47,379 bases of DNA from Brucellaceae bacterium (GTDB taxonomy: Bacteria > Pseudomonadota > Alphaproteobacteria > Rhizobiales > Rhizobiaceae), in contig JACKJW010000019.1 of assembly GCA_020637755.1 (NCBI GenBank), positions 1 to 47,379 on the forward strand, in the 5' to 3' direction. A program made the position numbers and the translations under genes. Below the pieces are notes generated by a model. That model searched no databases. It was not told the origin of the DNA and worked only from the letters and a program-made list of their open reading frames with translations. This document shows, piece after piece, positions 31,641-41,092 of this stretch (position 1 is its first letter; each line of letters begins with the position of its first letter).

Positions 31641-34148
31641 ATGATTTCCGACATCGAAAAATTGCCCGAGCCCGCCCCCCGGTCCTCCGACCCCGCAGCA
31701 CTTGCCGCCCGGATCGTGGAGCGGCTGACCTACGGTACGGGCAAGGATCCCAAGGCCGCCAAGCCCCATGACTGGCTGGAGGCGACGATCCACGTCGTGC
31801 GCGACCGCATCATTGACAACTGGATGCAATCGACCCGCGCCGCCTATGCCGAAGACGCCAAGCGCGTCTATTACCTGTCGCTGGAATTCCTGATCGGCCG
31901 GCTGCTGCGCGATGCCATCTCCAACCTCGACCTTCAGGCCGAACTGCGCCAGGCGCTCGCCCGGCTCGGCGTCGATTTCGACATGCTGCGGCAGCTGGAG
32001 CCCGATGCCGCGCTCGGCAATGGTGGTCTCGGCCGCCTCGCCGCCTGCTTCATGGAATCCATGGCCAGCGTCGGCATTCCCGCCTACGGCTACGGCATCC
32101 GCTACCAGCACGGCCTTTTCCGGCAGGAAATCTCCGATGGCTGGCAGGTGGAACTGCCCGAGACCTGGCTCTCGCACGGCAATCCCTGGGAATTCGAGCG
32201 GCGCGAATCCTCCTATGAGATCGGCTTCGGCGGCCGCGTCGAACCCGGCCCGCCCGATGCCAGCGGCCAGCCTGCAATGGTCTGGAAGCCGGCCGAGCGG
32301 CTGATCGCCACTGCCTATGACACGCCCGTGGTCGGCTGGCAGGCCAAGCGGGTGAACACACTGCGCCTGTGGTCGGCGGTCGCCATCGACCCGATCCTGC
32401 TGGCCCGTTTCAATGCCGGCGACCATGTCGGCGCGCTGGAGGAAAGCAACAAGGCCGAAGCGCTAACCCGCGTGCTTTACCCGGCCGATTCCCACATCGC
32501 GGGGCAGGAACTGCGCCTGCGCCAGGAGTTTTTCTTCTCGTCGGCCTCGCTCCAGGACATTTTGCGCCGCCACGCCCAGACCCACGGCACCTTCGACAAT
32601 CTCGCCGACAAGGTCGCCATCCAGCTGAACGATACCCATCCTGCCATTGCCATCGCCGAAATGATGCGCCTGCTGATGGATGTGCACGGCTATGAATTCG
32701 ACAAGGCCTGGACCATCACCGTCGCCACCTTTGCCTACACCAACCACACGCTGCTGCCCGAGGCGCTGGAAAGCTGGCCGGTTCCGCTAATGGAACGGCT
32801 GTTCCCCCGCCACATGCAGATCATCTATCTGATCAATGCCAGGGCGCTGCGCCAGGCCCGCAAGGACGGTTTCGATGACGGCGCGATCTCGCGCATCTCG
32901 CTGATCGCCGAGGAAGGCGAAAGGCGCGTGCGCATGGGCAACCTCGCCTTCATGGGCGCGCACTCCATCAACGGGGTCTCGGCCCTGCACACCGAGCTGA
33001 TGAAAAAGACCGTCTTCGGCGATCTCAACACCGTCTTTCCCGGGCGCATCAACAACAAGACCAACGGCATCACGCCGCGCCGGTGGCTCATGCAGTGCAA
33101 TCCAGACCTTTATCACCTTGTGCAGGAGGCTGCAGCCGGCACCGACCTGATGGCAAACACCGAAGCACTCGCCACCCTGCAGGGCAAGGCCGATGACACC
33201 GGGTTCCAGGATGCCTTTGCTGCCATCAAGCGGCAAAACAAGGAGCAGCTGGCCCGCCTGGTGCGCCAGCGCCTCGGCCTGAAGCTGGATCCCTCGGCCC
33301 TGTTCGACATCCAGATCAAGCGCATCCACGAATACAAGCGCCAGCTCCTGAACCTGGTGGAGGCGGTTGCCCTCTATGACCAGATCCGCTCGCATCCCGA
33401 GCGTGACTGGGTGCCGCGGGTGAAGTTCTTCGCCGGCAAGGCCGCGCCGAGCTACCACAACGCAAAACTCATCATCAAACTGGCCAACGACATCGCCCGT
33501 GTCATCAACCATGACCCGCTGGTGGGCGACCTGCTGAAGGTCGTCTTCATGCCCAATTACAATGTCTCGCTGGCCGAGGTGATGGTGCCCGCCGCCGACC
33601 TGTCGGAACAGATTTCCACCGCCGGCATGGAGGCTTCGGGCACCGGCAACATGAAGTTCGGCCTGAACGGCGCGCTCACCATCGGCACGCTGGACGGGGC
33701 GAATGTGGAAATGCGCGAGCATGTCGGCGCCGACAACATCGTCATCTTCGGCCTGACAGCGGCAGGCGTTTCCGAGCGGCGCGCCGGTGGCCGCAACCCG
33801 CGCGACACCATCGCGGCATTGCCGGAACTGGCCCAGGCGCTGGCCTCGATCCGCACGGGCGCCTTCTCGCCCGGCGATCCCGACCGCTACAAGGGCCTGA
33901 TCGACGGCATTTTCGACCATGACTGGTTCATGCTGACCGATGATTTTGATGACTATTGTCAAGCGCAGCGCCACGTCGATGCGCTATGGTCAGACCGGCA
34001 GGCATGGAACCGCAAGGCGATCCTCAATACGGTGCACATGGGCTGGTTTTCGTCCGACCGGACAATCCGCCAATATGCAGGGGAAATCTGGAACGTGCCC
34101 ACAAACCAGGAGGTTCAAGGGTCCGGGGAGGAAGGGTTGAAGGCATGA
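31641..34148 (+). CDS. glgP: Glycogen phosphorylase
   Basis: Releases glucose-1-phosphate from glycogen chain ends in the cytoplasm. The 835-residue length fits the family. The PLP-binding lysine is K672 in EASGTGNMKFGLNG (E. coli GlgP K662). The TIGTLDGANVEM, YYLSLEFLIGR and NDTHPAIAIAEMMR stretches are also conserved. It is the first gene of the operon, preceded by the promoter at 31576. The ribosome binding site is weak. The stop overlaps glgB by 4 nt (ATGA). Confidence 0.97.
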   Translation: MISDIEKLPEPAPRSSDPAALAARIVERLTYGTGKDPKAAKPHDWLEATIHVVRDRIIDNWMQSTRAAYAEDAKRVYYLSLEFLIGRLLRDAISNLDLQAELRQALARLGVDFDMLRQLEPDAALGNGGLGRLAACFMESMASVGIPAYGYGIRYQHGLFRQEISDGWQVELPETWLSHGNPWEFERRESSYEIGFGGRVEPGPPDASGQPAMVWKPAERLIATAYDTPVVGWQAKRVNTLRLWSAVAIDPILLARFNAGDHVGALEESNKAEALTRVLYPADSHIAGQELRLRQEFFFSSASLQDILRRHAQTHGTFDNLADKVAIQLNDTHPAIAIAEMMRLLMDVHGYEFDKAWTITVATFAYTNHTLLPEALESWPVPLMERLFPRHMQIIYLINARALRQARKDGFDDGAISRISLIAEEGERRVRMGNLAFMGAHSINGVSALHTELMKKTVFGDLNTVFPGRINNKTNGITPRRWLMQCNPDLYHLVQEAAAGTDLMANTEALATLQGKADDTGFQDAFAAIKRQNKEQLARLVRQRLGLKLDPSALFDIQIKRIHEYKRQLLNLVEAVALYDQIRSHPERDWVPRVKFFAGKAAPSYHNAKLIIKLANDIARVINHDPLVGDLLKVVFMPNYNVSLAEVMVPAADLSEQISTAGMEASGTGNMKFGLNGALTIGTLDGANVEMREHVGADNIVIFGLTAAGVSERRAGGRNPRDTIAALPELAQALASIRTGAFSPGDPDRYKGLIDGIFDHDWFMLTDDFDDYCQAQRHVDALWSDRQAWNRKAILNTVHMGWFSSDRTIRQYAGEIWNVPTNQEVQGSGEEGLKA

Positions 34149-36364
34149 CGGCACGAAGGGGCGGCGGAAAGGACAAGGTGCCGGGCGGCAAGCCCGATGA
34201 CGGCATGGTCCTGTCCGTCGTCGAGGGCCGCAACAACGATCCCTATGCCGTGCTCGGTGTCCACACCGCCCCCGGCGGCTTTCTTGCCCGCTGCTTCATC
34301 CCCGGCGCGCGCACCGTGCAGGCCTTCACGCTGGACGGCAAGCCGGCCGGGACGTTGCAATGCCGCCACGACGCCGGCTTCTTCGACGGGCCGGTGGATG
34401 TCCCGGCACCCTGCCCGCTGAAATACCACGCCGCCAATGACGGCGGCGACTGGTGGGTCACTGACCCCTATTCCTTCGGCCCCGTGCTCGGCCCTCAGGA
34501 TGACCACTTCATGGGCCAGGGCCGCCACATGCGCCTGTTCGACAAGCTTGGCGCCCATCTGATCCGGCATGAAGGCGCCGATGGCGTGCATTTTGCCGTC
34601 TGGGCGCCGAACGCCTCGCGTGTTTCGGTCGTCGGCGATTTCAACCAGTGGGACGGCCGGCGCAATGTCATGCGGTTTCGCTCCGATCCCGGCATCTGGG
34701 AAACCTTCGTGCCGGATGCTGCCCCCGGCCTCGCCTACAAGTACGAGATCCTGGACAGCACCGGAAAGCGCCTGCCGTTGAAGGCCGACCCTTTCGCGTT
34801 CCGGTCCGAGCTGCGCCCGGCCACCGCCTCCGTTGTTGCCGCGCCGATGGCGCATGAATGGGGCGATGCAGCCCATCGCGCCCACTGGGCCAATGTCGAT
34901 GCGCGCCGCCAGCCCGTTTCGATCTACGAGGTCCATGCCGGCTCGTGGGAACGCAATCCGGACGGCACCTTCCTTTCCTGGGATCGCCTTGCCGACCGGC
35001 TCATCCCCTATTGCGTGCAGATGGGTTTTACCCACATCGAGTTCCTGCCCGTCAGCGAGCACCCCTACGATCCGTCCTGGGGCTACCAGACGACCGGGCT
35101 CTACGCCCCCTCCGCCCGCTTCGGCGAACCGGAGGGCTTTGCCCGCTTTGTCGATGGCGCGCACCGCGCGGGCGTCGGCGTCATCCTGGACTGGGTGCCC
35201 GCCCATTTTCCGACCGACGAGCACGGCCTCGCCCGCTTCGACGGCACGGCCCTCTACGAACATGCCGATCCGCGCCTCGGTTTCCACCCCGACTGGAACA
35301 CGGCGATCTACAATTTCGGCCGCACCGAGGTGAAGAGCTTCCTCGTCAACAATGCGCTCTTCTGGGCCGAGCGCTACCATGTGGACGGGCTGCGCGTGGA
35401 TGCGGTGGCCTCCATGCTCTACCTCGACTATTCGCGCAAGGAAGGCGAATGGCTGCCCAACAGCGAGGGCGGACGGGAAAACCTGGAGGCCGTGGCCTTC
35501 CTTCAGGAGATGAACCGCGAGGTCTACGGCACCCATGGCGGCGTGATCACCATCGCCGAGGAATCGACGTCGTGGCCGAAAGTGTCCCACCCCGTCCATG
35601 AGGGCGGCCTCGGCTTCGGCTTCAAGTGGAACATGGGCTTCATGCATGACACGCTGCGCTATCTGGCGCGCGATCCCGTGCACCGGAAATTCCACCATGA
35701 CGACCTGACCTTCGGCCTGCTTTACGCCTTCAACGAGAATTTCGTGCTGCCGCTCAGCCACGACGAGGTGGTGCACGGCAAGGCCTCGCTGCTGCACAAG
35801 ATGGCCGGCGACGACTGGCAGAAATTCGCCACACTGCGCGCCTTCTACGCCTTCATGTGGGGCTATCCCGGCAAGAAGCTGCTGTTCATGGGCCAGGAGT
35901 TTGCCCAGCGTTCCGAGTGGTCGGAAGCCCGCGCGCTCGACTGGGACCTGCTCGACCATGCGCCGCATGAGGGCATGCAACGCCTCGTCGCCGACCTCAA
36001 CCGAACCTACCGCGCAAAGTCGGCCCTGCATGCGCGCGACTGCGAGCCGGAAGGTTTCGAGTGGCTGGTTGTCGAGGACAAGGAAAACTCGGTCACCGCC
36101 TGGCTGCGCAAGGCGCCCGGCGAAAACCCGGTCGCCGTCGTCGCCAATTTCACGCCGGTGCCCCATCATGAGTACCGCCTGCCCCTGCCCGCCGACGGCA
36201 CGTGGCACGAAATCATCAACACCGACTCCGCCATCTATGGCGGATCGGGACTTGGCAATTTGGGCTTGGTCAAGGCGCAGGGAGGAGCCGCGCCGATCAT
36301 GATCCCGCCACTCGCGACCCTCATGTTTGAGTTGGCCGCCGACACCCCGGGAGGGAACAACTGA
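34145..36364 (+). CDS. glgB: 1,4-alpha-glucan branching enzyme
   Basis: Makes alpha-1,6 branches in glycogen. The 739 residues include an N-terminal carbohydrate-binding region (about 25-220), then the GH13 barrel. Catalytic residues are D419 in LRVDAVASM, E472 in TIAEEST and D540 in LSHDEVVHG; each sits 14 higher than in E. coli (405, 458, 526), showing collinearity. ATG 34145 lies inside the glgP stop and follows GGAGG and AAGG. The stop shares one base with the glgC start (TGATG). Confidence 0.97.
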   Translation: MTARRGGGKDKVPGGKPDDGMVLSVVEGRNNDPYAVLGVHTAPGGFLARCFIPGARTVQAFTLDGKPAGTLQCRHDAGFFDGPVDVPAPCPLKYHAANDGGDWWVTDPYSFGPVLGPQDDHFMGQGRHMRLFDKLGAHLIRHEGADGVHFAVWAPNASRVSVVGDFNQWDGRRNVMRFRSDPGIWETFVPDAAPGLAYKYEILDSTGKRLPLKADPFAFRSELRPATASVVAAPMAHEWGDAAHRAHWANVDARRQPVSIYEVHAGSWERNPDGTFLSWDRLADRLIPYCVQMGFTHIEFLPVSEHPYDPSWGYQTTGLYAPSARFGEPEGFARFVDGAHRAGVGVILDWVPAHFPTDEHGLARFDGTALYEHADPRLGFHPDWNTAIYNFGRTEVKSFLVNNALFWAERYHVDGLRVDAVASMLYLDYSRKEGEWLPNSEGGRENLEAVAFLQEMNREVYGTHGGVITIAEESTSWPKVSHPVHEGGLGFGFKWNMGFMHDTLRYLARDPVHRKFHHDDLTFGLLYAFNENFVLPLSHDEVVHGKASLLHKMAGDDWQKFATLRAFYAFMWGYPGKKLLFMGQEFAQRSEWSEARALDWDLLDHAPHEGMQRLVADLNRTYRAKSALHARDCEPEGFEWLVVEDKENSVTAWLRKAPGENPVAVVANFTPVPHHEYRLPLPADGTWHEIINTDSAIYGGSGLGNLGLVKAQGGAAPIMIPPLATLMFELAADTPGGNN

Positions 36365-37635
36365 TGGAGAAGGAACGCATTTCACCGCTGGCGCGAAACG
36401 CCATGGCCTATGTTCTGGCCGGCGGGCGCGGCAGCCGCCTGCACGAGCTGACCGACCGGCGCGCCAAGCCCGCTGTCTATTTCGGCGGCAAGACGCGCAT
36501 CATCGACTTCGCGCTGTCCAACGCCATCAATTCCGGCATCCGCCGCATCGGCGTCGCCACGCAATACAAGGCCCATTCACTGATCCGCCATCTGCAACGC
36601 GGCTGGAACTTTTTGCGGCCCGAGCGCAACGAGAGCTTCGACATCCTGCCGGCCAGCCAGCGCGTCTCCGAGACCCAATGGTACGAGGGAACGGCCGATG
36701 CCGTGTACCAGAACATCGACATCATCGCCGACTACGGGGCGGAATACATGGTCATCCTTGCCGGTGACCACATCTACAAGATGGACTACGAGCTGATGCT
36801 CCAGCAGCACGTCAATTCCGGGGCCGATGTCACCATCGGCTGCCTGGAAGTGCCGCGCAGCGAGGCCTCGGGTTTCGGCGTCATGAAGGTCGACGAAAAC
36901 AGCACCATCGTCGATTTCGTGGAAAAGCCGGACAATCCGCCGGCGATCCCCGGCAATCCGGCCGTGTCGCTGGCCTCAATGGGCATCTATGTCTTCAACA
37001 CGAAATTCCTCATCGCCGAACTGGAGCGCGATGCCGCCGACCCGGCCTCAAGCCGTGATTTTGGCAAGGACATCATCCCCTACATCGTGAAGCACGGAAA
37101 GGCGGTTGCCCACCGCTTCTCCGACAGCTGCGTGCGGTCATCTGCCGAGAACGAGGCCTATTGGCGTGATGTCGGCACGATGGACGCCTACTGGCAGGCC
37201 AATATCGACCTGACCGGAGTGCTGCCTGAACTGGACCTTTATGACCGGTCCTGGCCGATCTGGACCTATGCGGAAATCCGCCCGCCGGCCAAGTTCGTGC
37301 ACAATGAGGACGGCCGGCGCGGCACCGCGGTCTCTTCGCTCGTCTCGGGCGATTGCATCATTTCCGGCGCAACGCTGCACAAGACGCTGCTCTTCACCGG
37401 CACGCTGGCCCGCTCCTATTCGCAACTGAACGAGGCCGTGGTTCTGCCCGAATGCGTGATCGGCCGCCACGCCCGCCTGTCGAAGGTCGTCATCGACCGT
37501 GGCGTGAAGATCCCGCACGGCCTTGTGGTCGGCGAGGATGCCGAGCTTGACGCCAGCCGCTTCCGCCGCACGGCCAGCGGCGTCTGCCTCATCACCCAGC
37601 CCATGCTCGACAAGGCAGGCCTCGTCTACGAATGA
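36364..37635 (+). CDS. glgC: Glucose-1-phosphate adenylyltransferase (ADP-glucose pyrophosphorylase)
   Basis: Makes ADP-glucose from ATP and glucose-1-phosphate, the committed and usually allosteric step of glycogen synthesis. The 423-residue protein has LAGGRGSRLHELTDRRAKPA near the N-terminus, the catalytic-type HIYKMDY stretch, the glucose-1-phosphate-binding FVEKPDNPPAI and a left-handed helix domain at the C-terminus. The start is the ATG sharing one base with the glgB stop. Rhizobial enzymes respond to fructose-6-phosphate and pyruvate; that is family knowledge. Confidence 0.98.
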   Translation: MEKERISPLARNAMAYVLAGGRGSRLHELTDRRAKPAVYFGGKTRIIDFALSNAINSGIRRIGVATQYKAHSLIRHLQRGWNFLRPERNESFDILPASQRVSETQWYEGTADAVYQNIDIIADYGAEYMVILAGDHIYKMDYELMLQQHVNSGADVTIGCLEVPRSEASGFGVMKVDENSTIVDFVEKPDNPPAIPGNPAVSLASMGIYVFNTKFLIAELERDAADPASSRDFGKDIIPYIVKHGKAVAHRFSDSCVRSSAENEAYWRDVGTMDAYWQANIDLTGVLPELDLYDRSWPIWTYAEIRPPAKFVHNEDGRRGTAVSSLVSGDCIISGATLHKTLLFTGTLARSYSQLNEAVVLPECVIGRHARLSKVVIDRGVKIPHGLVVGEDAELDASRFRRTASGVCLITQPMLDKAGLVYE

Positions 37636-39080
37636 AAGTCCTTTCCGCCGCCTCCGAACTGCATCCCCTGATCAAGACCGGCGGTCTGGCCGATGTGGCC
37701 GGTGCCCTGCCGCTGGCCATGGCGGCCCAGGGCGTCACCATGACCTCGCTCCTTCCGGCCTATCCGCAGGTCCGCGAGAAGCTCGGCAAGGCTAGGCGCA
37801 AGACCGTGCATGTCTTCGAAGATCTGCTCGGCGCGCGCGCAGAGGTGCAGGCGGTGAAGCATGGCGGGCTCGAGCTGCTGCTTCTCGATGCGCCGGATTT
37901 TTTCACGCGCGCGGGCGGGCCTTATGGCGACGCCTCGGGCAGCGACCATTCGGATAATTGGCGCCGCTTTGCTGCCTTCTCCAAGGCTGCAGCCGATATC
38001 GCGCAGGGCGCCATCAAGGGCTACAGCCCGGACCTGCTGCACGTGCACGACTGGCAGGCCGGCCTGGCTCCGGCCTATCTGCGCTATTCCGGCAAGGCCG
38101 CGCCGCCCAGCGTCATCACCATCCACAATCTTGCCTTCCAGGGACAGTTCCCGGCCTCGGTTTTCGCCTCTCTCGGCCTGCCGCCGGAAGCCTGGTCGGT
38201 CGACGGGGTGGAATACTACGGCCACGTCGGCTTCCTGAAGGCCGGGCTTCAGGCGGCAACCGCCATCACGACCGTGTCGCCCACCTATGCGCAGGAAATC
38301 CGCACGGGCGAATTCGGCATGGGCCTCGACGGCCTCGTGAACCTGCGTTCGGGCGACCTCCACGGCATTGTCAACGGCATCGACACGATAGCCTGGAACC
38401 CGGAGACCGACCCGGCCCTCGCCTCCCCCTTCTCCGCGCGGTCGCTCGCCAAGCGCAAGGCGAACCGCCGCGCCGTCGAGAAGCGCTTCGGCCTCGACCA
38501 TGACGGCACGCCCATCTTCTGCGTCATCACCCGGCTGACCTGGCAAAAGGGCATGGACGTGCTCGTCAATGCCATTGGCGCCATCGTGGAAACCGGTGCG
38601 CGCCTTGTCCTGCTCGGCTCCGGCGACAAGGCGCTGGAGGGCGCGATCCTGGCCGCCGCGCACCGCCACAAGGGTCGCGTCGGCGTCATCATCGGTTATG
38701 ACGAGCCGCTTTCCCACCTGATGCAGGGCGGCTGCGACGCGATCCTCGTGCCGTCGCGCTTCGAGCCTTGCGGCCTGACCCAGCTTTGCGGACTGCGCTA
38801 TGGCTGCATCCCGGTCGTCACCCGCACCGGCGGGCTGGCCGACACGGTGATCGACGCCAACCACGCCGCGACAGCCGCGGGCGTGGCAACGGGCGTACAA
38901 TTTGCGCCGTTGAATGAGGCCTCGCTCATCGAGGCGGTGCACCGCACGATCCGGCTGCATGGCGATGCCAAGGCTTGGGCGACGATGCAGAAACGTGCCA
39001 TGGCCACCGATGTCTCCTGGGACGGCAGTGCAGCCGATTATGCCCGGCTCTACACCTCGCTTCTGGCCGGCAAGGGGTGA
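37632..39080 (+). CDS. glgA: Glycogen synthase (ADP-glucose type)
   Basis: Extends alpha-1,4 chains using ADP-glucose. The 482-residue GT5 enzyme carries the N-terminal KTGGLADVAGALPLAM with K15, the HDWQAGLAPAYL stretch and the C-terminal PSRFEPCGLTQLCGLRYG. The start is the ATG overlapping the glgC stop by 4 nt (ATGA). It is the fourth gene of the operon and is followed within 5 nt by the glgX start. Confidence 0.98.
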   Translation: MKVLSAASELHPLIKTGGLADVAGALPLAMAAQGVTMTSLLPAYPQVREKLGKARRKTVHVFEDLLGARAEVQAVKHGGLELLLLDAPDFFTRAGGPYGDASGSDHSDNWRRFAAFSKAAADIAQGAIKGYSPDLLHVHDWQAGLAPAYLRYSGKAAPPSVITIHNLAFQGQFPASVFASLGLPPEAWSVDGVEYYGHVGFLKAGLQAATAITTVSPTYAQEIRTGEFGMGLDGLVNLRSGDLHGIVNGIDTIAWNPETDPALASPFSARSLAKRKANRRAVEKRFGLDHDGTPIFCVITRLTWQKGMDVLVNAIGAIVETGARLVLLGSGDKALEGAILAAAHRHKGRVGVIIGYDEPLSHLMQGGCDAILVPSRFEPCGLTQLCGLRYGCIPVVTRTGGLADTVIDANHAATAAGVATGVQFAPLNEASLIEAVHRTIRLHGDAKAWATMQKRAMATDVSWDGSAADYARLYTSLLAGKG

Positions 39081-39085
39081 ACGCC

Positions 39086-41071
39086 GTGGCGGGCCTCGGC
39101 GGCCATCTTGGCGCAACCGTTGAAGCAGACGGAACTCGCTTTTCCGTCTTCGCGCCTGATGCAACGGCCCTCACCCTTTGCCTGTTCGATGGGGCAGACA
39201 GAGAGGACGTGCGCATTCCCATGGAGCGCACGCCGGACGGAATTTGGACAGCTGTCGTGCCTGGTATCGGCGCCGGGCAGCGCTACGGATATCGCGCTGG
39301 CGGCCCGTTTGATCCGGGCATGGGCTTCTGGTTCGATCCCGCCAAGCTGCTCGTGGACCCTTTTGCCACACGCATCGGCCACCCCTTCCGCCACGATCCG
39401 GCACTCGCGGCACTGCGCGGCGAAGGCCCGGACACGGCGGCGCTGGTGCCCAAGGCCGTGGTGGAGGCGCGAATGGAAGCAAGCCTTCCGCCGCCCCGCC
39501 TGTTCCGTGACGGCGGCCTGATCTACGAGGTGAATGCCCGCGGCCTGACCATGCTGCACCCGGATATCGCGGAATCGGACCGCGGAACGCTTCGCGCCCT
39601 CGCACACCCTGCCATGGTTGCACATTTCAAGGCGCTTGGCATCGATGCGGTGGAACTCATGCCCATTGCCGCCTGGATTGACGAGCGCCATCTGCCGCCG
39701 CTGGGCCTTTCCAACGCCTGGGGCTACAACCCCGTGACGCTGATGGCGCCGGACCCGCGCCTTGCACCGGGCGGCATGGCCGATCTCGCCCACCTGACAG
39801 CAACGTTGCGTGCCGACGGAATCGCCGTGATCCTCGATCTTGTCTTCAACCACACCGGCGAAAGCGACGTCCACGGCCCGGTCCTGTCGCTTCGCGGGCT
39901 CGCCAACAACCAGTCCTACCGGCATGACACGGACTACGAGCTTGTCAACGACACCGGCACGGGCAACACGCTCGACTGCGCATCGCCATTCGTGATCCGG
40001 CTGGTGCTGGATTCCCTCCGCTACTACGTGCTGGCCGGCGGTGTTGACGGTTTCCGCTTCGATCTGGCAACCGTGCTCGGACGCAATGAGAAAGGGTTTA
40101 GCCCGGATGCGCCGCTGCTCACCGCCATCCGCAACGATCCCGTTCTCCGCGACCGGGTGCTGATCGCCGAGCCGTGGGACATTGGTCCGGGCGGCTACCG
40201 GCTCGGCCAGTTCCCGCAGCCTTTCCTGGAATGGAACGACCGCTACCGCGACACGATCCGCCGCTTCTGGCGCGGCGATCCCGGAATGTTGGGCGCGCTC
40301 GCTTCTGCACTCGCCGGTTCGTCCGCCATCTTTGCCGGATCTGCCGCGCGCTCGGTCAATTTCATCGCCGCCCACGACGGCTTCACGCTGGCCGACCTGA
40401 CGGCCTATGCGAGAAAGCACAACGAGGCCAATGGCGAGAACAACCGCGACGGCCATGGCGAGAACCTCTCCTGGAACCATGGCGTGGAAGGCCCGACCGA
40501 AGATCCGGATGTCAACGCAGCGCGTGATGCTGACCGCCGGGCACTCCTGACGCTCCTGTTTGCCTCGCGCGGCACGATCATGCTGACGGCGGGCGACGAA
40601 TCCGGCCGCACCCAGCATGGCAACAACAACGCCTATTGTCAGGACAATGCGGATTTCTGGTTCGACTGGGCGGCGCGTGACAGGGCGCTGGAAGCCCATG
40701 CGGCGCTCCTTGCGGAAATCCGTCGCGAATGGCCGCATCTCGCCGGCCCGGACTTCCTGACCGGCACACCAAAGGACGGCTGGAACCATCCGGATGTGGC
40801 ATGGCTCACCCCGCAGGGCCGTGACATGACACCTTCGGATTGGGAAGCACCGGAGGGCGGGGCAATCGCCATGCTCCTCGCCCATCCCGATGTGCCGGAC
40901 GGACCCCGGCTCGCCATTCTCGTCAACCGGCACACGGAAACGACCCGATTTCGGCTCGATGACGGCAGCCATTGGCGCGATCTTGTCACCGGAACGGCGA
41001 ACGGGGCGGACATCGCCTGCCCGCCCCGCTCGGTCCTGATATTGGGTGAGGTCACGCGGCGAGCCGGTTGA
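39086..41071 (+). CDS. glgX: Glycogen debranching enzyme GlgX
   Basis: Isoamylase-type GH13 enzyme that removes alpha-1,6 branches left after phosphorylase action. The 661 residues include an N-terminal CBM48-like domain (TRFSVFAPDATALTLCLFDG), then the barrel with D326 in GFRFDLATVLG, E362 in LIAEPWDIG and D431 in AAHDGFTLADL. GTG 39086 is chosen because AAGGGG lies 8 nt upstream. GTG 39077, overlapping the glgA stop, is the other option but the site is too near. The last gene of the operon; no pgm lies between glgA and glgX. Confidence 0.95.
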   Translation: MAGLGGHLGATVEADGTRFSVFAPDATALTLCLFDGADREDVRIPMERTPDGIWTAVVPGIGAGQRYGYRAGGPFDPGMGFWFDPAKLLVDPFATRIGHPFRHDPALAALRGEGPDTAALVPKAVVEARMEASLPPPRLFRDGGLIYEVNARGLTMLHPDIAESDRGTLRALAHPAMVAHFKALGIDAVELMPIAAWIDERHLPPLGLSNAWGYNPVTLMAPDPRLAPGGMADLAHLTATLRADGIAVILDLVFNHTGESDVHGPVLSLRGLANNQSYRHDTDYELVNDTGTGNTLDCASPFVIRLVLDSLRYYVLAGGVDGFRFDLATVLGRNEKGFSPDAPLLTAIRNDPVLRDRVLIAEPWDIGPGGYRLGQFPQPFLEWNDRYRDTIRRFWRGDPGMLGALASALAGSSAIFAGSAARSVNFIAAHDGFTLADLTAYARKHNEANGENNRDGHGENLSWNHGVEGPTEDPDVNAARDADRRALLTLLFASRGTIMLTAGDESGRTQHGNNNAYCQDNADFWFDWAARDRALEAHAALLAEIRREWPHLAGPDFLTGTPKDGWNHPDVAWLTPQGRDMTPSDWEAPEGGAIAMLLAHPDVPDGPRLAILVNRHTETTRFRLDDGSHWRDLVTGTANGADIACPPRSVLILGEVTRRAG

Positions 41072-41092
41072 TCCCCGCCCGCCACACGACCG

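Noticed and set aside
34115..36385. A 756-codon open frame on the minus strand opposite glgB
   Set aside because: It is the antisense shadow of a well-supported GH13 enzyme; long mirror frames are expected in GC-rich codons, and the translation has no recognisable domain.
39050..40972. A 640-codon minus-strand frame opposite glgX
   Set aside because: Same reason: Arg- and His-rich translation with no domain, opposite a gene with all catalytic residues.
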